Shown: positions 15,007 to 23,539, counted from the first letter of the stretch. The stretch: 34,303 nt of DNA from an uncultured Collinsella sp. (GCA_905209765.1 CAJLUE010000013.1:1-34303); one strand, 5' to 3'. Translations and numbers: made by a program. Notes: generated from the sequence alone by a model not told the origin.

Positions 15007-18000
15007 ATGCTGGAGCTCAAGGGTATTTGCAAAAGGTACGTTACGCAGTCGTTTACGCAGGTGGCGCTCGACGACGTAAGCCTGTCTTTTCGCGATAACG
15101 AGTTCGTGGCCATTCTGGGCCCCTCGGGCTCGGGCAAAACTACGATGCTCAACGTAATCGGTGGACTCGATCATTTCGATTCCGGCGACCTGCTCATCGA
15201 CGGCATCTCGACCAAGGACTTTCACGATCGCGATTGGGATGCCTATCGCAACAACCGCATCGGCTTTGTGTTCCAGAGCTATAACCTCATTCCGCATCAG
15301 ACCATTTTGGAAAACGTGGAGCTGGCACTTACGCTCACGGGCGTGGGGTATGGCGAGCGCCGCCAGCGTGCGCGCGAGGCGTTGGAGAAAGTCGGCCTGG
15401 GCGAGCACGTTAACAAGCGCCCGAGCCAGCTATCGGGCGGACAGATGCAGCGCGTGGCCATCGCCCGTGCTCTGATCAATGATCCCGAGATTGTGCTGGC
15501 CGACGAGCCGACCGGCGCTTTGGATTCAACGACGTCCGTACAGGTCATGGACCTGCTCAAGGACGTGGCGCGCGACCGCCTGGTCATCATGGTCACGCAC
15601 AATCCCGAGCTGGCGTACCAGTACGCCACGCGCATCGTCAACCTGGCGGACGGTAAGATCACCGACGATTCCGACCCTTTCGATGTCGCCGACGCCACGC
15701 GCCGTGAGGCCAAGCCTACGCGCAAAACCTCGATGAGCTTTGTGACGGCGCTGGGGCTTTCTGCCCGAAACCTTATGACCAAGAAGGGCCGTACGGCCAT
15801 GACTGCCTTTGCGGGCTCGATTGGCATTATCGGTATTGCGGCGATTCTGGCGCTGTCCAATGGCGTAAACGGCTACATCAAAAAGGTCGAGGAGGATACG
15901 CTCTCGAGTTACCCACTCACCATTTCCAAGCAGGATTACGACCTGTCGTCCATGATGGGCGGACAGGGGGCCACGGATGACGAGGCGTCCAAAAACGAGG
16001 GTTCGTCCGACGATAGCGCCGGCGGCAAGGCTAAGGGAACCGATAAGATTCCTGTGGTCACGGCCGTAAAGGATATGTTTGCGAGTGTTAAGTCCAACGA
16101 CATGACGAGCTTTAAGGCATGGCTCGATGCCGGTGGCGACGGCATCGATAAAGAGGTCAACGCCATTCAGTACGGCTACGGTGTATCGCCGGTTGTCTAT
16201 CGTGCCGGCAAGGGCAATGAGAAGCCTGTCCGGCTGGTGCCCAACGCCATGACCGAGGCCATGAGCGGAGGCGCGAGCTCGGCGGCAACGGTGAGCATGG
16301 AATCCATGGGAACCTCGGTCTTTAACGAGATGATCGACGACCAGAGTCTGCTCGACAGCCAGTACGATGTCGTCGCCGGCCATTGGCCTACGTCTGCTAA
16401 CGAAGCCGTAATGGTGCTTTCGAGCCGCGGCACGGTGGGCGACTACACGCTCTATAGCATCGGTGCGCTGGATATCGATGAGCTCAACGATCTGGTTAAC
16501 AGCGCCATGACGGCCGACGGTAAGATCGAGACGCCCGAGACCGGCGCCGACTTTACCTACGACAATGCGCTGTCCACGACGTTTAAGGTGCTGTCGCCGG
16601 CCGATGCCTATCGCAAAAACGAAGAGACCGGCATGTGGACCGACATGTCTGGCGATGCCGACTTTATGGCCGCCAAGGTTGCCGATGGTATTGACGTGCG
16701 CATTGTGGGCGTGGTGCGACCTAACGAGACAGCCAATGCGAGTGCGTTGTCTCCGGGCATTGCCTATACGCATGCACTGACTCGCCAGCTTATGGAGCGC
16801 GCCGCCGTTTCGCAGATTGTGCAAGAGCAGCTTGCGCATCCCGAGACGGATGTCTTTACGGGCAAGTCTTTCGATGAACTGCAGAGCGAGGCCAAGCAAG
16901 GCGTGGATCTGGGCAGCATGTTCAGTGTGGACGAGGCGGCGCTCAAGAGCGCGTTCTCGTTTGATGCGTCTGCACTCTCGGGTGCGGCCGGCGGTATGGA
17001 CCTGTCGGGTCTTGACTTGTCCGGGCTGGACATTGACCTTTCGGACGTTGGCAAGGATATCGACTTCAGTGACATCATGGCAAAAGCACCGGCCCCAGAT
17101 TTCTCGGGTATCTTTGACGGTCTGGAACTCACGCCCGAGCAAATGCAGCAGGTGGGAACGCTTGCCAACCAACTTTTTGAGGGCTTTTTGCGGTCTGATC
17201 AGTTTAGGGCGCTGTCACCCGAAGATCTTAAAGACGCGTCAAAGCTCGCTGCCGCATTCTCGACATATCTTGAGAATGATGCCGCAGCCCAACAATGCCT
17301 GGCTCAGCTCAAGGCCCTCGGCGGCGATTCCCTGGCAGAGCGTCTCCAGCAGGCGATGACCGACTATGTGCAAAAGCAGCTGGCCCCGTATCTGCAGCAG
17401 GCTATGGACCAGGTGATGAAGACAATCAGCGAGCAGATAGCGTCGACGGTATCGTCCCAGCTCAAGGCGGGCGCGGCAGGGCTCATGGACCAGATGGCGA
17501 CGCAGATGTCTTCGAGTTTTGCCAACCTGGCGAGCGCTATGCGTGTGGATGCGAGCGCCTTTGCCAATGCCATTCACTTCAACATGGACGCCGAGGACCT
17601 GAGTTCGCTCATGATGAGCTATGCCAAGGCATCGAAGCTCACCTACGACAACAATCTGACCACGTTGGGCTATGCGGATGAGGCAGACCCCATCTCGGTC
17701 AAGATTTTCCCGCGTGACTTTGAGGCCAAGGAGCGCGTACTCGACCATATCGATGCGTACAACAAACAGGTCAAAGCCGCTGGCCATGATGGGCAGGCAA
17801 TCTCGTACACCGATTACATGGGCATCATCATGGGCTCGGTGACCGACATCGTGAACACCATCAGCTTGGTGCTCATCGCATTCGTGAGCATCAGCCTGGT
17901 CGTGAGCTCCATCATGATCGGCATCATCACCTACATCAGCGTGCTGGAACGCAAAAAGGAGATTGGCATCCTGCGTGCGATCGGCGCGTCGAAGCGCAAC

Positions 18001-18261
18001 GTGGCTAACGTATTCAATGCCGAGACCTTTATCGAGGGCCTCATCGCCGGCGTCTTTGCCATTGTCGTGGTAGTACTCGTGAGCTTCCCGGTCAATGCCT
18101 GGGCGCTTGCGGCCAAACAGGTCCCCAACCTGATGAGCCTGCCCGTGCAGGATGCGCTGGTGCTCATTGCGATTTCGGTGTTGCTGACGGTTGTCGCTGG
18201 CCTGCTGCCGGCCCGCAGCGCATCCAGGAAGGATCCCGTGGAGGCCCTGCGCTCCGAATAA
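15007..18261 (+). CDS. ABC ATPase-FtsX permease fusion (MacB-like) with large ectodomain
   Basis: This is a 1084-residue protein starting at the ATG at 15007 behind GGGAGAGG. The ATPase domain (1-225) has Walker A GPSGSGKT (38-45), Q-loop Q90, signature LSGGQ (142-146), Walker B IVLADE (162-167) and H198. One membrane helix (about 255-280, GSIGIIGIAAILALSNGV) precedes a ~670-residue extracytoplasmic region. Three helices and the FtsX signature (SVLERKKEIGILRAIGASK) close the protein, which ends ARSASRKDPVEALRSE. This layout matches MacB/LolC-type mechanotransmission exporters, which couple ATP use to extracytoplasmic movement. The ectodomain is far larger than the ~200 residues usual for MacB. 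It includes leucine/aspartate repeats (LDLSGLDIDLSDVGKDIDF) and long amphipathic helices rich in Q and A. It likely exports or remodels an envelope substrate. No partner gene is adjacent. Confidence 0.92.
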   Translation: MLELKGICKRYVTQSFTQVALDDVSLSFRDNEFVAILGPSGSGKTTMLNVIGGLDHFDSGDLLIDGISTKDFHDRDWDAYRNNRIGFVFQSYNLIPHQTILENVELALTLTGVGYGERRQRAREALEKVGLGEHVNKRPSQLSGGQMQRVAIARALINDPEIVLADEPTGALDSTTSVQVMDLLKDVARDRLVIMVTHNPELAYQYATRIVNLADGKITDDSDPFDVADATRREAKPTRKTSMSFVTALGLSARNLMTKKGRTAMTAFAGSIGIIGIAAILALSNGVNGYIKKVEEDTLSSYPLTISKQDYDLSSMMGGQGATDDEASKNEGSSDDSAGGKAKGTDKIPVVTAVKDMFASVKSNDMTSFKAWLDAGGDGIDKEVNAIQYGYGVSPVVYRAGKGNEKPVRLVPNAMTEAMSGGASSAATVSMESMGTSVFNEMIDDQSLLDSQYDVVAGHWPTSANEAVMVLSSRGTVGDYTLYSIGALDIDELNDLVNSAMTADGKIETPETGADFTYDNALSTTFKVLSPADAYRKNEETGMWTDMSGDADFMAAKVADGIDVRIVGVVRPNETANASALSPGIAYTHALTRQLMERAAVSQIVQEQLAHPETDVFTGKSFDELQSEAKQGVDLGSMFSVDEAALKSAFSFDASALSGAAGGMDLSGLDLSGLDIDLSDVGKDIDFSDIMAKAPAPDFSGIFDGLELTPEQMQQVGTLANQLFEGFLRSDQFRALSPEDLKDASKLAAAFSTYLENDAAAQQCLAQLKALGGDSLAERLQQAMTDYVQKQLAPYLQQAMDQVMKTISEQIASTVSSQLKAGAAGLMDQMATQMSSSFANLASAMRVDASAFANAIHFNMDAEDLSSLMMSYAKASKLTYDNNLTTLGYADEADPISVKIFPRDFEAKERVLDHIDAYNKQVKAAGHDGQAISYTDYMGIIMGSVTDIVNTISLVLIAFVSISLVVSSIMIGIITYISVLERKKEIGILRAIGASKRNVANVFNAETFIEGLIAGVFAIVVVVLVSFPVNAWALAAKQVPNLMSLPVQDALVLIAISVLLTVVAGLLPARSASRKDPVEALRSE

Positions 18262-18291
18262 TGTGACAAAGGGGCAGTCCCTTTGTCACAT
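18262..18291 (+). repeat. Perfect hairpin repeat directly after the ABC gene stop
   Basis: TGTGACAAAGGG and CCCTTTGTCACA pair perfectly around GCAGT, starting right after TAA. The core GGGGCAGTCCCTTT recurs at about 22080 and 31195. It may act as a terminator-like 3' end (no T-run follows) and belongs to a dispersed repeat family. Confidence 0.7.
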
Positions 18292-18308
18292 TGAGCGGCT
18301 TGTGAATT

Positions 18309-18490
18309 CGAGGCCTAATACTTTTCCGAGAAGTGAACGAGTCAAAATGGACCCCCGAAGTATCGACACTTTTAAGATGCAATTTCCTGCGGTTTTGCCA
18401 GTCAAATCCTGCGGTTTTGACGTCTAAAAATGTCGATGCTTCGGGGGTCCAAATACAGCCGTTCACTTCTCGGAAAAGTATTAGACCTCG
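18309..18490 (+). repeat. Inverted-repeat element, copy 1 (182 bp)
   Basis: The 31-base arms at 18309-18339 and 18460-18490 match at 30 positions. Inside them a second stem pairs 18348-18368 with 18431-18451 (core GGACCCCCGAAG). The central loop holds CCTGCGGTTTTG twice. Shared with copy 2 (18834-19007) are the arm core TTTTCCGAGAAGTGAACG, the GGACCCC stem and the CCTGCGG loop. The loop is reverse-complemented there, so the two copies lie in opposite orientation. The outer ends of the arms differ between copies but stay self-complementary within each. No open frame or transposase lies within. Confidence 0.8.
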
Positions 18491-18561
18491 CTATATTGGC
18501 GGCGTTCGCGAGCGGCAACCAGAGTGCGGCCTCCTAGCTCTTCTTTGCAGAGAGCATAAGG

Positions 18562-19165
18562 CTAATCCGCGACGCTTTCGCACACGGGCTCCAAGGCATC
18601 TTGCGCGATGGCAAGCTGCTCGGCGGCGCCGCCCAGCTTGCGCGCGAGATTGTTATCGCCGTTCTTGAGCAAGCGGCCGGCAGCTTGCGTGGCGAGCACG
18701 CTGGCTGGAGTTCCCTTTGGCGAAACACAATGTCGTTGATCATTTGGAGTGGCAGGATCAGCAGACATGCTACGAATGCCATGATGAGCGCAATCGCTGC
18801 GATCTTGCCGTTCGTGAGCATCAGTAAATCGAAGGTGAATGGTTTTCCGAGAAGTGAACGACCTATTCTGGACCCCTGAAGCATTCGCACTTTTGGATGC
18901 AAAAACCGCAGGATTTGAGTGATAAAACCGCAGGAATTGGCCTTCCAAAAGTGTCGATGCTTCGGGGGTCCGATTTTACTCGTTCACTTCTCGAAAAACC
19001 ATTCACCTCGTTTTGCTGGGACGGTTGGAGGGGCGGTTGGTGCCGGGTGGCCGCCTCTGTTTTGGGTGGATTGTCGACTTGGATCCCCGAGGCACCGTGC
19101 CGCTCGTCGTCCATGGGCTCGAGCTGTCCGTTGCTCGCATCCTTGCCGAGGCAGTCGAAGGTCAC
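18562..19165 (-). pseudogene. Small membrane-protein gene broken by an inverted-repeat element
   Basis: Read leftwards, 19165-19008 encodes a polar N-terminal part (GKDASNGQLEPMDDERHGAS, then KTEAATRHQPPLQPSQQNE) that runs straight into repeat copy 2. On the far side, from 18833, coding resumes with FDLLMLTNGKIAAIALIMAF and VACLLILPLQMINDIV, a clear membrane helix. Near 18717 the frame slips (net +2 or -1), and the sensible continuation SPKGTPASVLATQAAGRLL and GGAAEQLAIAQDALEPVCES ends at TAG 18562-18564. The original product was thus probably a ~130-residue single-pass membrane protein with a disordered cytoplasmic head. Both the insertion and the frameshift inactivate it. No strong ribosome-binding site is visible at the GTG (19165) or at the internal ATG. 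Family unknown. Confidence 0.55.
18834..19007 (-). repeat. Inverted-repeat element, copy 2 (174 bp), inside a coding frame
   Basis: The 28-base arms at 18834-18861 and 18980-19007 match at 27 positions. The inner stem (around 18869-18890 with 18952-18971) is more decayed than in copy 1. The loop carries AAAACCGCAGGA twice, the reverse complement of copy 1's loop, so this copy is inverted. Coding sequence for one membrane protein lies on both sides, which marks the element as an insertion. Confidence 0.75.
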
Positions 19166-19255
19166 ATGACTAAATCAACCGTTGGCGGTGATGCCGTTCT
19201 CGTGGGCTTCATTTTTCCATGGCATTTTCCCGTCGATTTGTCGGTCTTTGCCGCG

Positions 19256-19729
19256 CTAGAGGTATCTTGCCGCGAGCTTCTCGAGTTTGGTGTCGCTTAC
19301 GTTGTTGAGGATGCCACCGTCAACGATCTTTGCGCCTGGAGCGCTTGCTCTAAGGATCGACGCTGTCTTGCCCATTCCGCTCCCGCCCGAGGTGGCAAAC
19401 AGGACGATTGTTTTGCCTGTCAGGTCGTAAGACTCGAGGAATGTGTCGACAATCGCCGGTGCCACGTACCACCAGATGGGAAATCCCAAAAAGATGGTGT
19501 CGTAGTCTTCGATGCGCTCGACCCTGGAGGTTATGGCGGGACGGCAGGAGGGATCGGCTGCCTCGAGTGTGCTGCGGCTCCGTTTGTCGCGCCAGTCGAG
19601 GTCGGCGCTTGTGTATGGGTTGGCGGGTACAATGGCGAACAGGTCGCTGTCCGCTACACGAGCCAGGCGACATGCAACGTTCTTCGTGGTGCCCGTTGCG
19701 CTGAAATATGCTACAAGTGTCTTAACCAA
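19256..19729 (-). CDS. Flavodoxin-family protein
   Basis: This is a 157-residue protein that I start at TTG (19729) after GAAAGGA; the longer frame upstream has no family similarity. The FMN-phosphate loop is TLVAYFSATGTTKNVA, followed by the aromatic loop region LGFPIWWYVAPAIVDTFLES and the third loop FATSGGSGMGKT. These match the flavodoxin_4 type that also includes small oxidoreductase-like flavodoxins with a WW pair next to the flavin. It would shuttle electrons in the cytoplasm with bound FMN. It ends close to the broken membrane gene and has no obvious operon partner. The small helical-protein gene starts ~300 bases upstream on the same strand. Confidence 0.85.
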   Translation of the reverse strand: MVKTLVAYFSATGTTKNVACRLARVADSDLFAIVPANPYTSADLDWRDKRSRSTLEAADPSCRPAITSRVERIEDYDTIFLGFPIWWYVAPAIVDTFLESYDLTGKTIVLFATSGGSGMGKTASILRASAPGAKIVDGGILNNVSDTKLEKLAARYL

Positions 19730-19787
19730 TGGAGTTCCTTTCGTTGCTGTGGTTTGGACCTTATGCTGAGGTGCATTTGGCGCTTTC

Positions 19788-20027
19788 TCATGACCGCGAT
19801 GCCGTGCGGTTTGTCCTGCATTCGGTTGAAGCGTTGCGTAGCCGGTAGATGAGATAGTCAAGGCGCTCGAGTTTCTGTTGTCCCGAGTGGATATCGTCGA
19901 GCAACTCGCGGCGATGTCGTTTTAGCAGGCAAATGCGCGCGCAGTCGCTGGCGGCCGAGCCGTACAGCTCGATAAGCTCTTCGCTGCAGCCGGCATCGTG
20001 TAGGCCATCGATGATGTTGTCGTCCAT
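19788..20027 (-). CDS. Small helical protein coupled to the aldo/keto reductase
   Basis: This is a 79-residue protein starting at an ATG (20027) four bases past the reductase stop. It begins MDDNIIDGLHDAGCSEELIE and continues ICLLKRHRRELLDDIH and QKLERLDYLIYRL, i.e. predicted α-helices with a coiled-coil-like second half. The charged tail CRTNRTASRS ends it. The LLKRHRRELLDDIH...LDYLIY pattern is familiar from short hypothetical proteins that follow aldo/keto reductases or MerR regulators in Firmicutes and Actinobacteria, but I know no function. The tight spacing to the reductase gene implies translational coupling, because its own ribosome-binding site is poor. Confidence 0.65.
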   Translation of the reverse strand: MDDNIIDGLHDAGCSEELIELYGSAASDCARICLLKRHRRELLDDIHSGQQKLERLDYLIYRLRNASTECRTNRTASRS

Positions 20028-20031
20028 GTCG

Positions 20032-21057
20032 TCACTTTGTGGTTTTGACTTTGGCTTTGGTGCTACCGGCAAGCGGCTTTTCGCCGGGACGGGCTTTGGG
20101 ACCAACGAGCGCGTGCGGTTGATGGGGCTTTTCGAGGAAGTCAACCTCGGCGGGGGAGAGCGTTATGTCGAGCGCGGCCACGGCGTCATCGACGCGCTCG
20201 GGCTTGGAGCAATCCACGATGGGCGCCTCGACGCCACGCGCCCAGTGCCATGCCAGCGCAATCTGCGGCATCGGCACGTCGTGATCGGCGGCAACCTTGG
20301 CCACGCGCTCAACGATGGGCATGTCGATGGCACGGTCATGGTCATACTTGCTGGCCATGGTCATGTCGGTGGTGCCACGCATGCTCGAGCTTTCCCATGT
20401 GGGGCGGCAGAGGTGTCCCGACGCCATGGGGCTGTATGGCGTAAGGGCCATGTCAAACTGGCGGCACACCGGAATCATCTCCCGCTCGTCCTCTCGGTAC
20501 AGCAGGTTGTAGTGGCACTGCATGCTCGTAAAGGGCATCCATCCGTGGTCGCGTGCGACGATCTGCAGGTTGTGCAGCTGGTAGGCATACATGGCGCTGG
20601 CGCCGAGCGCGCGAACCTTGCCCTCGCGCACCAGGTCGTTGAGCGCTTCCATGGTCTCTTCCATGGGAACGTCGTAATCGAAGCGGTGGATGATGTAGAG
20701 GTCTAGGTAGTCGGTGCCCAAGCGCTTGAGCGAGCCTTCGATCTCGCGTTTGATGGCGTCGGCGGAAAGGCCGCCTTCGTTGAAGTGAACCTTGCTGGCC
20801 AGCACGACGCTCTCGCGAGCGATGCCCAGATTGCGCAGGGCGGCGCCTATGTACTCTTCGCTCGTTCCAAAGCTGTAGCAGTTCGCGGTATCGATAAAGT
20901 TGATTCCGGTGTCGAGTGCGCGTTTGATGACGGCGCGTGTGTCGTCGGGCCCGATGGTCCATTGATGAAAGTCGGGGCTGGGTTCGCCAAAGCTCATGCC
21001 TCCCAGGCAGAGTTTAGAGACTTTGATGCCGGAATGGCCAAGGGTTGTGTACTGCAT
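20032..21057 (-). CDS. Aldo/keto reductase
   Basis: This is a 341-residue NADPH-dependent oxidoreductase with a TIM barrel, start ATG six bases after GGAG. The catalytic tetrad is complete: D56 and Y61 (FIDTANCYSFG), K89 (LASKVHF) and H124 (LYIIHRFD). GTSEEYIGAAL and the dinucleotide-binding C-terminal region (CSKPERVDDAVAAL) fit the family. Substrate cannot be told from sequence; small aldehydes or ketones are usual. It is divergent from a LysR-type regulator across a 137-base gap, a typical arrangement where the regulator controls the reductase. The small helical protein follows 4 bases after its stop. Confidence 0.93.
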   Translation of the reverse strand: MQYTTLGHSGIKVSKLCLGGMSFGEPSPDFHQWTIGPDDTRAVIKRALDTGINFIDTANCYSFGTSEEYIGAALRNLGIARESVVLASKVHFNEGGLSADAIKREIEGSLKRLGTDYLDLYIIHRFDYDVPMEETMEALNDLVREGKVRALGASAMYAYQLHNLQIVARDHGWMPFTSMQCHYNLLYREDEREMIPVCRQFDMALTPYSPMASGHLCRPTWESSSMRGTTDMTMASKYDHDRAIDMPIVERVAKVAADHDVPMPQIALAWHWARGVEAPIVDCSKPERVDDAVAALDITLSPAEVDFLEKPHQPHALVGPKARPGEKPLAGSTKAKVKTTK

Positions 21058-21124
21058 GCCGTTCTCCTTGTTCTTGAGGGGATGACTACAGCGTACGTTG
21101 ATATGCTGATGATGTATATTGCTT

Positions 21125-21154
21125 ATATCGACTTACTGGGTATACGAATATCGA
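21125..21154. promoter_or_regulatory. Possible operator between reductase and LysR genes
   Basis: The AT-rich divergent gap has ATATCGA at 21125-21131 and 21148-21154, a 23-bp period, with GTATAC between them. LysR proteins often bind spaced half-sites in such gaps. No clean promoter boxes stand out. Confidence 0.3.
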
Positions 21155-21194
21155 ATGGCTGGCAAGCGGAATTGCTTGGTTGAGTTGAGGTGCA

Positions 21195-22076
21195 ATGGAG
21201 CTACGGACTTTGCGTTACTTTTTGGCAGTGGCGCGTGAGGAAAATATGTCCGAGGCGGCAAATGTGCTGCACGTGACGCAGCCTACGCTGTCACGTCAGA
21301 TTGCCGATCTTGAGCGCGAGCTGGGCGTGGAGCTGTTCGAGCGCACGAATCGATCGTGTGTGCTTACGAGCGATGGCATGCGCCTGCGCCAGCGCGCCGA
21401 GGAGATCGTCTTGCTGGTGGAGCAGACCGAGCTGGAGTTGGCTGATCGGGAGCTCGGTATTGCGGGCGTTATTCGCATCGGCGCCGGCGAAACCAAATCG
21501 ATGCGGCTAGTGCTCGATGCCTTTACAGAGCTGCATCGGAATTATCCCGGAGTGACGATTGAGCTCTATACCGGTAACGCCGATGCGGTGGAGGAGCGTT
21601 TGGAGCGAGGCCTGCTCGACTTTGCGTTGTTGCTGGAGCCCGTTAACGTTGAGAAATACGAATGGATTCGTATGCCCGAGGCGGATCGAGCCGGTGCCGT
21701 TGTTGCCGCGAGCGGTCCATGGGGCGGCCGGGACGTGCTGACGCCTGCGGACGTGGCGAATATGCCGCTGCTGGTGAGTTCGCGCACCTCGAATCGAGCG
21801 CTGGATCTAGAAGCGTGGTCGAGTGGCGTCCTCAGTGTCGACGAGCTCAACATCGTGGGACATTTCGACCTGATCGGTAACGCGTCACATCTGGTGCGTT
21901 CGGGCGCTGCGTGTGCGGTTAGCATTGGAAACTTGCTGCAGATAGATGAAGGCAGCGATTTGCGTTTTGTCCCATTTGAGCCGCCGCTTACCATTGCGTC
22001 GTATCTGGTATGGAAAAAATATCGCCTGCGTTCCCGCGCCTGCGAAGAGTTTCTGAACCGTTTGAATAGGATGTGA
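21195..22076 (+). CDS. LysR-family transcription regulator
   Basis: This is a 293-residue protein starting at ATG after GAGG. The N-terminal winged helix is typical: MELRTLRYFLAVAREENMSE, then HVTQPTLSRQIADLERELGV and LFERTNRSCVLTSDG. The effector-binding domain (about 90-290) has the periplasmic-binding-protein fold with GVIRIGAGETKSM at its start. It is divergent from the aldo/keto reductase gene and likely controls it. The stop TGA (22074-22076) lies inside a copy of the GGGGCAGTCCCTTT repeat, so this repeat may have supplied the last codons. Confidence 0.92.
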   Translation: MELRTLRYFLAVAREENMSEAANVLHVTQPTLSRQIADLERELGVELFERTNRSCVLTSDGMRLRQRAEEIVLLVEQTELELADRELGIAGVIRIGAGETKSMRLVLDAFTELHRNYPGVTIELYTGNADAVEERLERGLLDFALLLEPVNVEKYEWIRMPEADRAGAVVAASGPWGGRDVLTPADVANMPLLVSSRTSNRALDLEAWSSGVLSVDELNIVGHFDLIGNASHLVRSGAACAVSIGNLLQIDEGSDLRFVPFEPPLTIASYLVWKKYRLRSRACEEFLNRLNRM

Positions 22077-22106
22077 GAAGGGGGCAGTCCCTTTACCGCA
22101 TTGATC
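22072..22106 (+). repeat. Second copy of the GGGGCAGTCCCTTT repeat
   Basis: The sequence TGTGAGAAGGGGGCAGTCCC continues with CTTTACCGCATTGA. It is aligned with TGTGACAAAGGGGCAGTCCC at 18262 but has lost stem pairing in the outer arm. It overlaps the LysR stop and precedes the next gene by ten bases. Confidence 0.6.
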
Positions 22107-22115
22107 TGAGAGTAG

Positions 22116-23075
22116 ATGTTGATGATTCTATCGTTGGCCCCCATGGAGGGAATTACCGGGCATGCGTTTCGTCGCGTGCATGCGGAGTGCTTCGGTGCGC
22201 TCGATTGTTATTACGCGCCGTTTTTGCCGCCGCCGCGGGTGGGAAACCGCTTTGGCGGCAAGGCGTTTAAGGAGATCGATCCTGCCAATAACCAGGGGCT
22301 CAACGTAGTGCCTCAGCTGATGTCCAAGAATGCGGACGAGTTTGTGTGGGCGGCACAGGTGCTCGCCGACATGGGCTACCGCGAGGTCAATCTCAACCTT
22401 GGCTGCCCCTCGGGTACGGTTGTCGCCAAGGGCAAGGGCTCGGGCTTTCTGCGCAACCTCGACGAGCTCGAGGTGTTCTTGAGCGATGTGTGCGAGCGGT
22501 CACCGTTGCCGGTATCGGTCAAGACCAGGCTGGGGCTTGAGAGCGACGACGAATACGAGCGTGTGCTCGATCTGTATTGCCGCATGCCGTTGGCAGAGCT
22601 GATCGTGCACCCGCGCGTGCAAAAGGACCGCTATACGGGATCGCCGCGCAAGGAGTTTTACGGCGAGACGCTGGAACGCGCGCCGTTCCCCGTGGCCTAT
22701 AACGGCGACATTTTCGATCTTGAGGATATGGACGCGCTGGTGGAGGCCTATCCCGGCACGCGCCATGTAATGCTGGGGCGTGGCTTGCTTGCGAATCCCG
22801 CGCTCGCTCGCATGGTCAAGGGTGGCCCTGCTGCAACGGCTGCTGAGCTGCAGCGCTTCCACGACACGCTGTTTGCGGCCTATGCAGAAGAGATTGGCGG
22901 CAATGCGGTCTTTCGCATGAAGGAGTGGTGGTTCTACGCCAAGTGCGCTTTCGCCGACCCCACTACCGTTCACAAGCTCGTACGTAAGACCAAAAAGGTC
23001 GACGAATACCGCGCCGCCGTCGAGCGCGTCTTTCGCGAGCAGCCACTTGCGCCCATAGCCCACTTCCACGGCTAG
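22116..23075 (+). CDS. dus: tRNA-dihydrouridine synthase
   Basis: This is a 319-residue flavoenzyme that reduces uridine to dihydrouridine in tRNA using NADPH and FMN. Typical Dus blocks are LAPMEGITGHAFRR at the start, VVPQLMSKNADEF, the catalytic C97 in VNLNLGCPSGTVVAKGKGSG, and PVSVKTRLG. IVHPRVQKDRYTG, VAYNGDIFD and MLGRGLLANPAL follow. The length matches the family. The start ATG at 22116 has only a weak GAGAG site upstream, and the following TTG/ATG codons are alternatives. It lies 39 bases from the LysR gene on the same strand, probably by chance. The exact Dus subfamily (A, B or C) is uncertain. Confidence 0.93.
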   Translation: MLMILSLAPMEGITGHAFRRVHAECFGALDCYYAPFLPPPRVGNRFGGKAFKEIDPANNQGLNVVPQLMSKNADEFVWAAQVLADMGYREVNLNLGCPSGTVVAKGKGSGFLRNLDELEVFLSDVCERSPLPVSVKTRLGLESDDEYERVLDLYCRMPLAELIVHPRVQKDRYTGSPRKEFYGETLERAPFPVAYNGDIFDLEDMDALVEAYPGTRHVMLGRGLLANPALARMVKGGPAATAAELQRFHDTLFAAYAEEIGGNAVFRMKEWWFYAKCAFADPTTVHKLVRKTKKVDEYRAAVERVFREQPLAPIAHFHG

Positions 23076-23079
23076 TTAG

Positions 23080-23204
23080 TCGTTGGGGACGCACTTTAAC
23101 GACTAGTCATTTAAAAGAACGTCCCGAATGACTATGTTGCAAAATACCGTACGCCAGCATCCAAAGATGTCGAAAAATGTCGACTTTGGATGCTGGCGTA
23201 CGTC
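23080..23204 (+). repeat. Hairpin-family element, copy A
   Basis: The core is a perfect 19-bp stem, CGTACGCCAGCATCCAAAG (23148-23166) with its complement at 23184-23202, around a 17-base loop containing ATGTCGA twice. In front lie two smaller nested hairpins: AGTCGTT with AACGACT, and TAGTCATT with AATGACTA, enclosing AACGTCCC. The same string of parts recurs as copy B at 24198-24298. Confidence 0.75.
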
Positions 23205-23222
23205 TTTGGGCTCGGTGGATAA

Positions 23223-23489
23223 CTAGGCAATCATTGCATCGATCGTGATGAGCTCCCTGAGTCGCTCTGTGCGTGTCTGCCCATGGCGCTTTGCTTTTGC
23301 ATCAAACGCATCAAGAACCGACTCACCCACACGTGCCGATAAAACAACGCTTGGCTCATCAGAGATCGGCGGTCTTCCCAGCTTGATGGTGCGACCCTTC
23401 GGCCACTCATCTTTTTCGTATGCCTCCGCGGCTTTCTCCAACTCTCCGGGGGCAAATCCCATCATCTTTTCGAGCTGCTTAGCGTCCAT
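23223..23489 (-). CDS. Orphan ribbon-helix-helix (CopG/BrnA-like) protein
   Basis: This is an 88-residue protein starting at ATG (23489) four bases after GGAGG. The N-terminal half (MDAKQLEKMMGFAPGELEKA) is helical. KGRTIKLGRPPISDEPS precedes SVVLSARVGESVLDAFDAKA and GQTRTERLRELI, a typical β-strand/helix/helix ribbon-helix-helix domain as in CopG-type repressors and BrnA-type antitoxins. I find no toxin gene upstream or downstream, so it is either an orphan antitoxin or a free-standing repressor. A palindrome overlaps its own promoter (see 23540-23567), indicating autoregulation. It sits inside repeat-rich DNA, as expected for a mobile or decaying module. Confidence 0.75.
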   Translation of the reverse strand: MDAKQLEKMMGFAPGELEKAAEAYEKDEWPKGRTIKLGRPPISDEPSVVLSARVGESVLDAFDAKAKRHGQTRTERLRELITIDAMIA

Positions 23490-23539
23490 AGCGCCTCCTA
23501 TCGATTGACATAATGTCGAGCGCTGGTTCTCGGAATCTC

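Noticed and set aside
15526..17172. 548-codon minus-strand open frame
   Set aside because: Antisense to the ABC-FtsX gene, with His/Arg-rich shadow composition.
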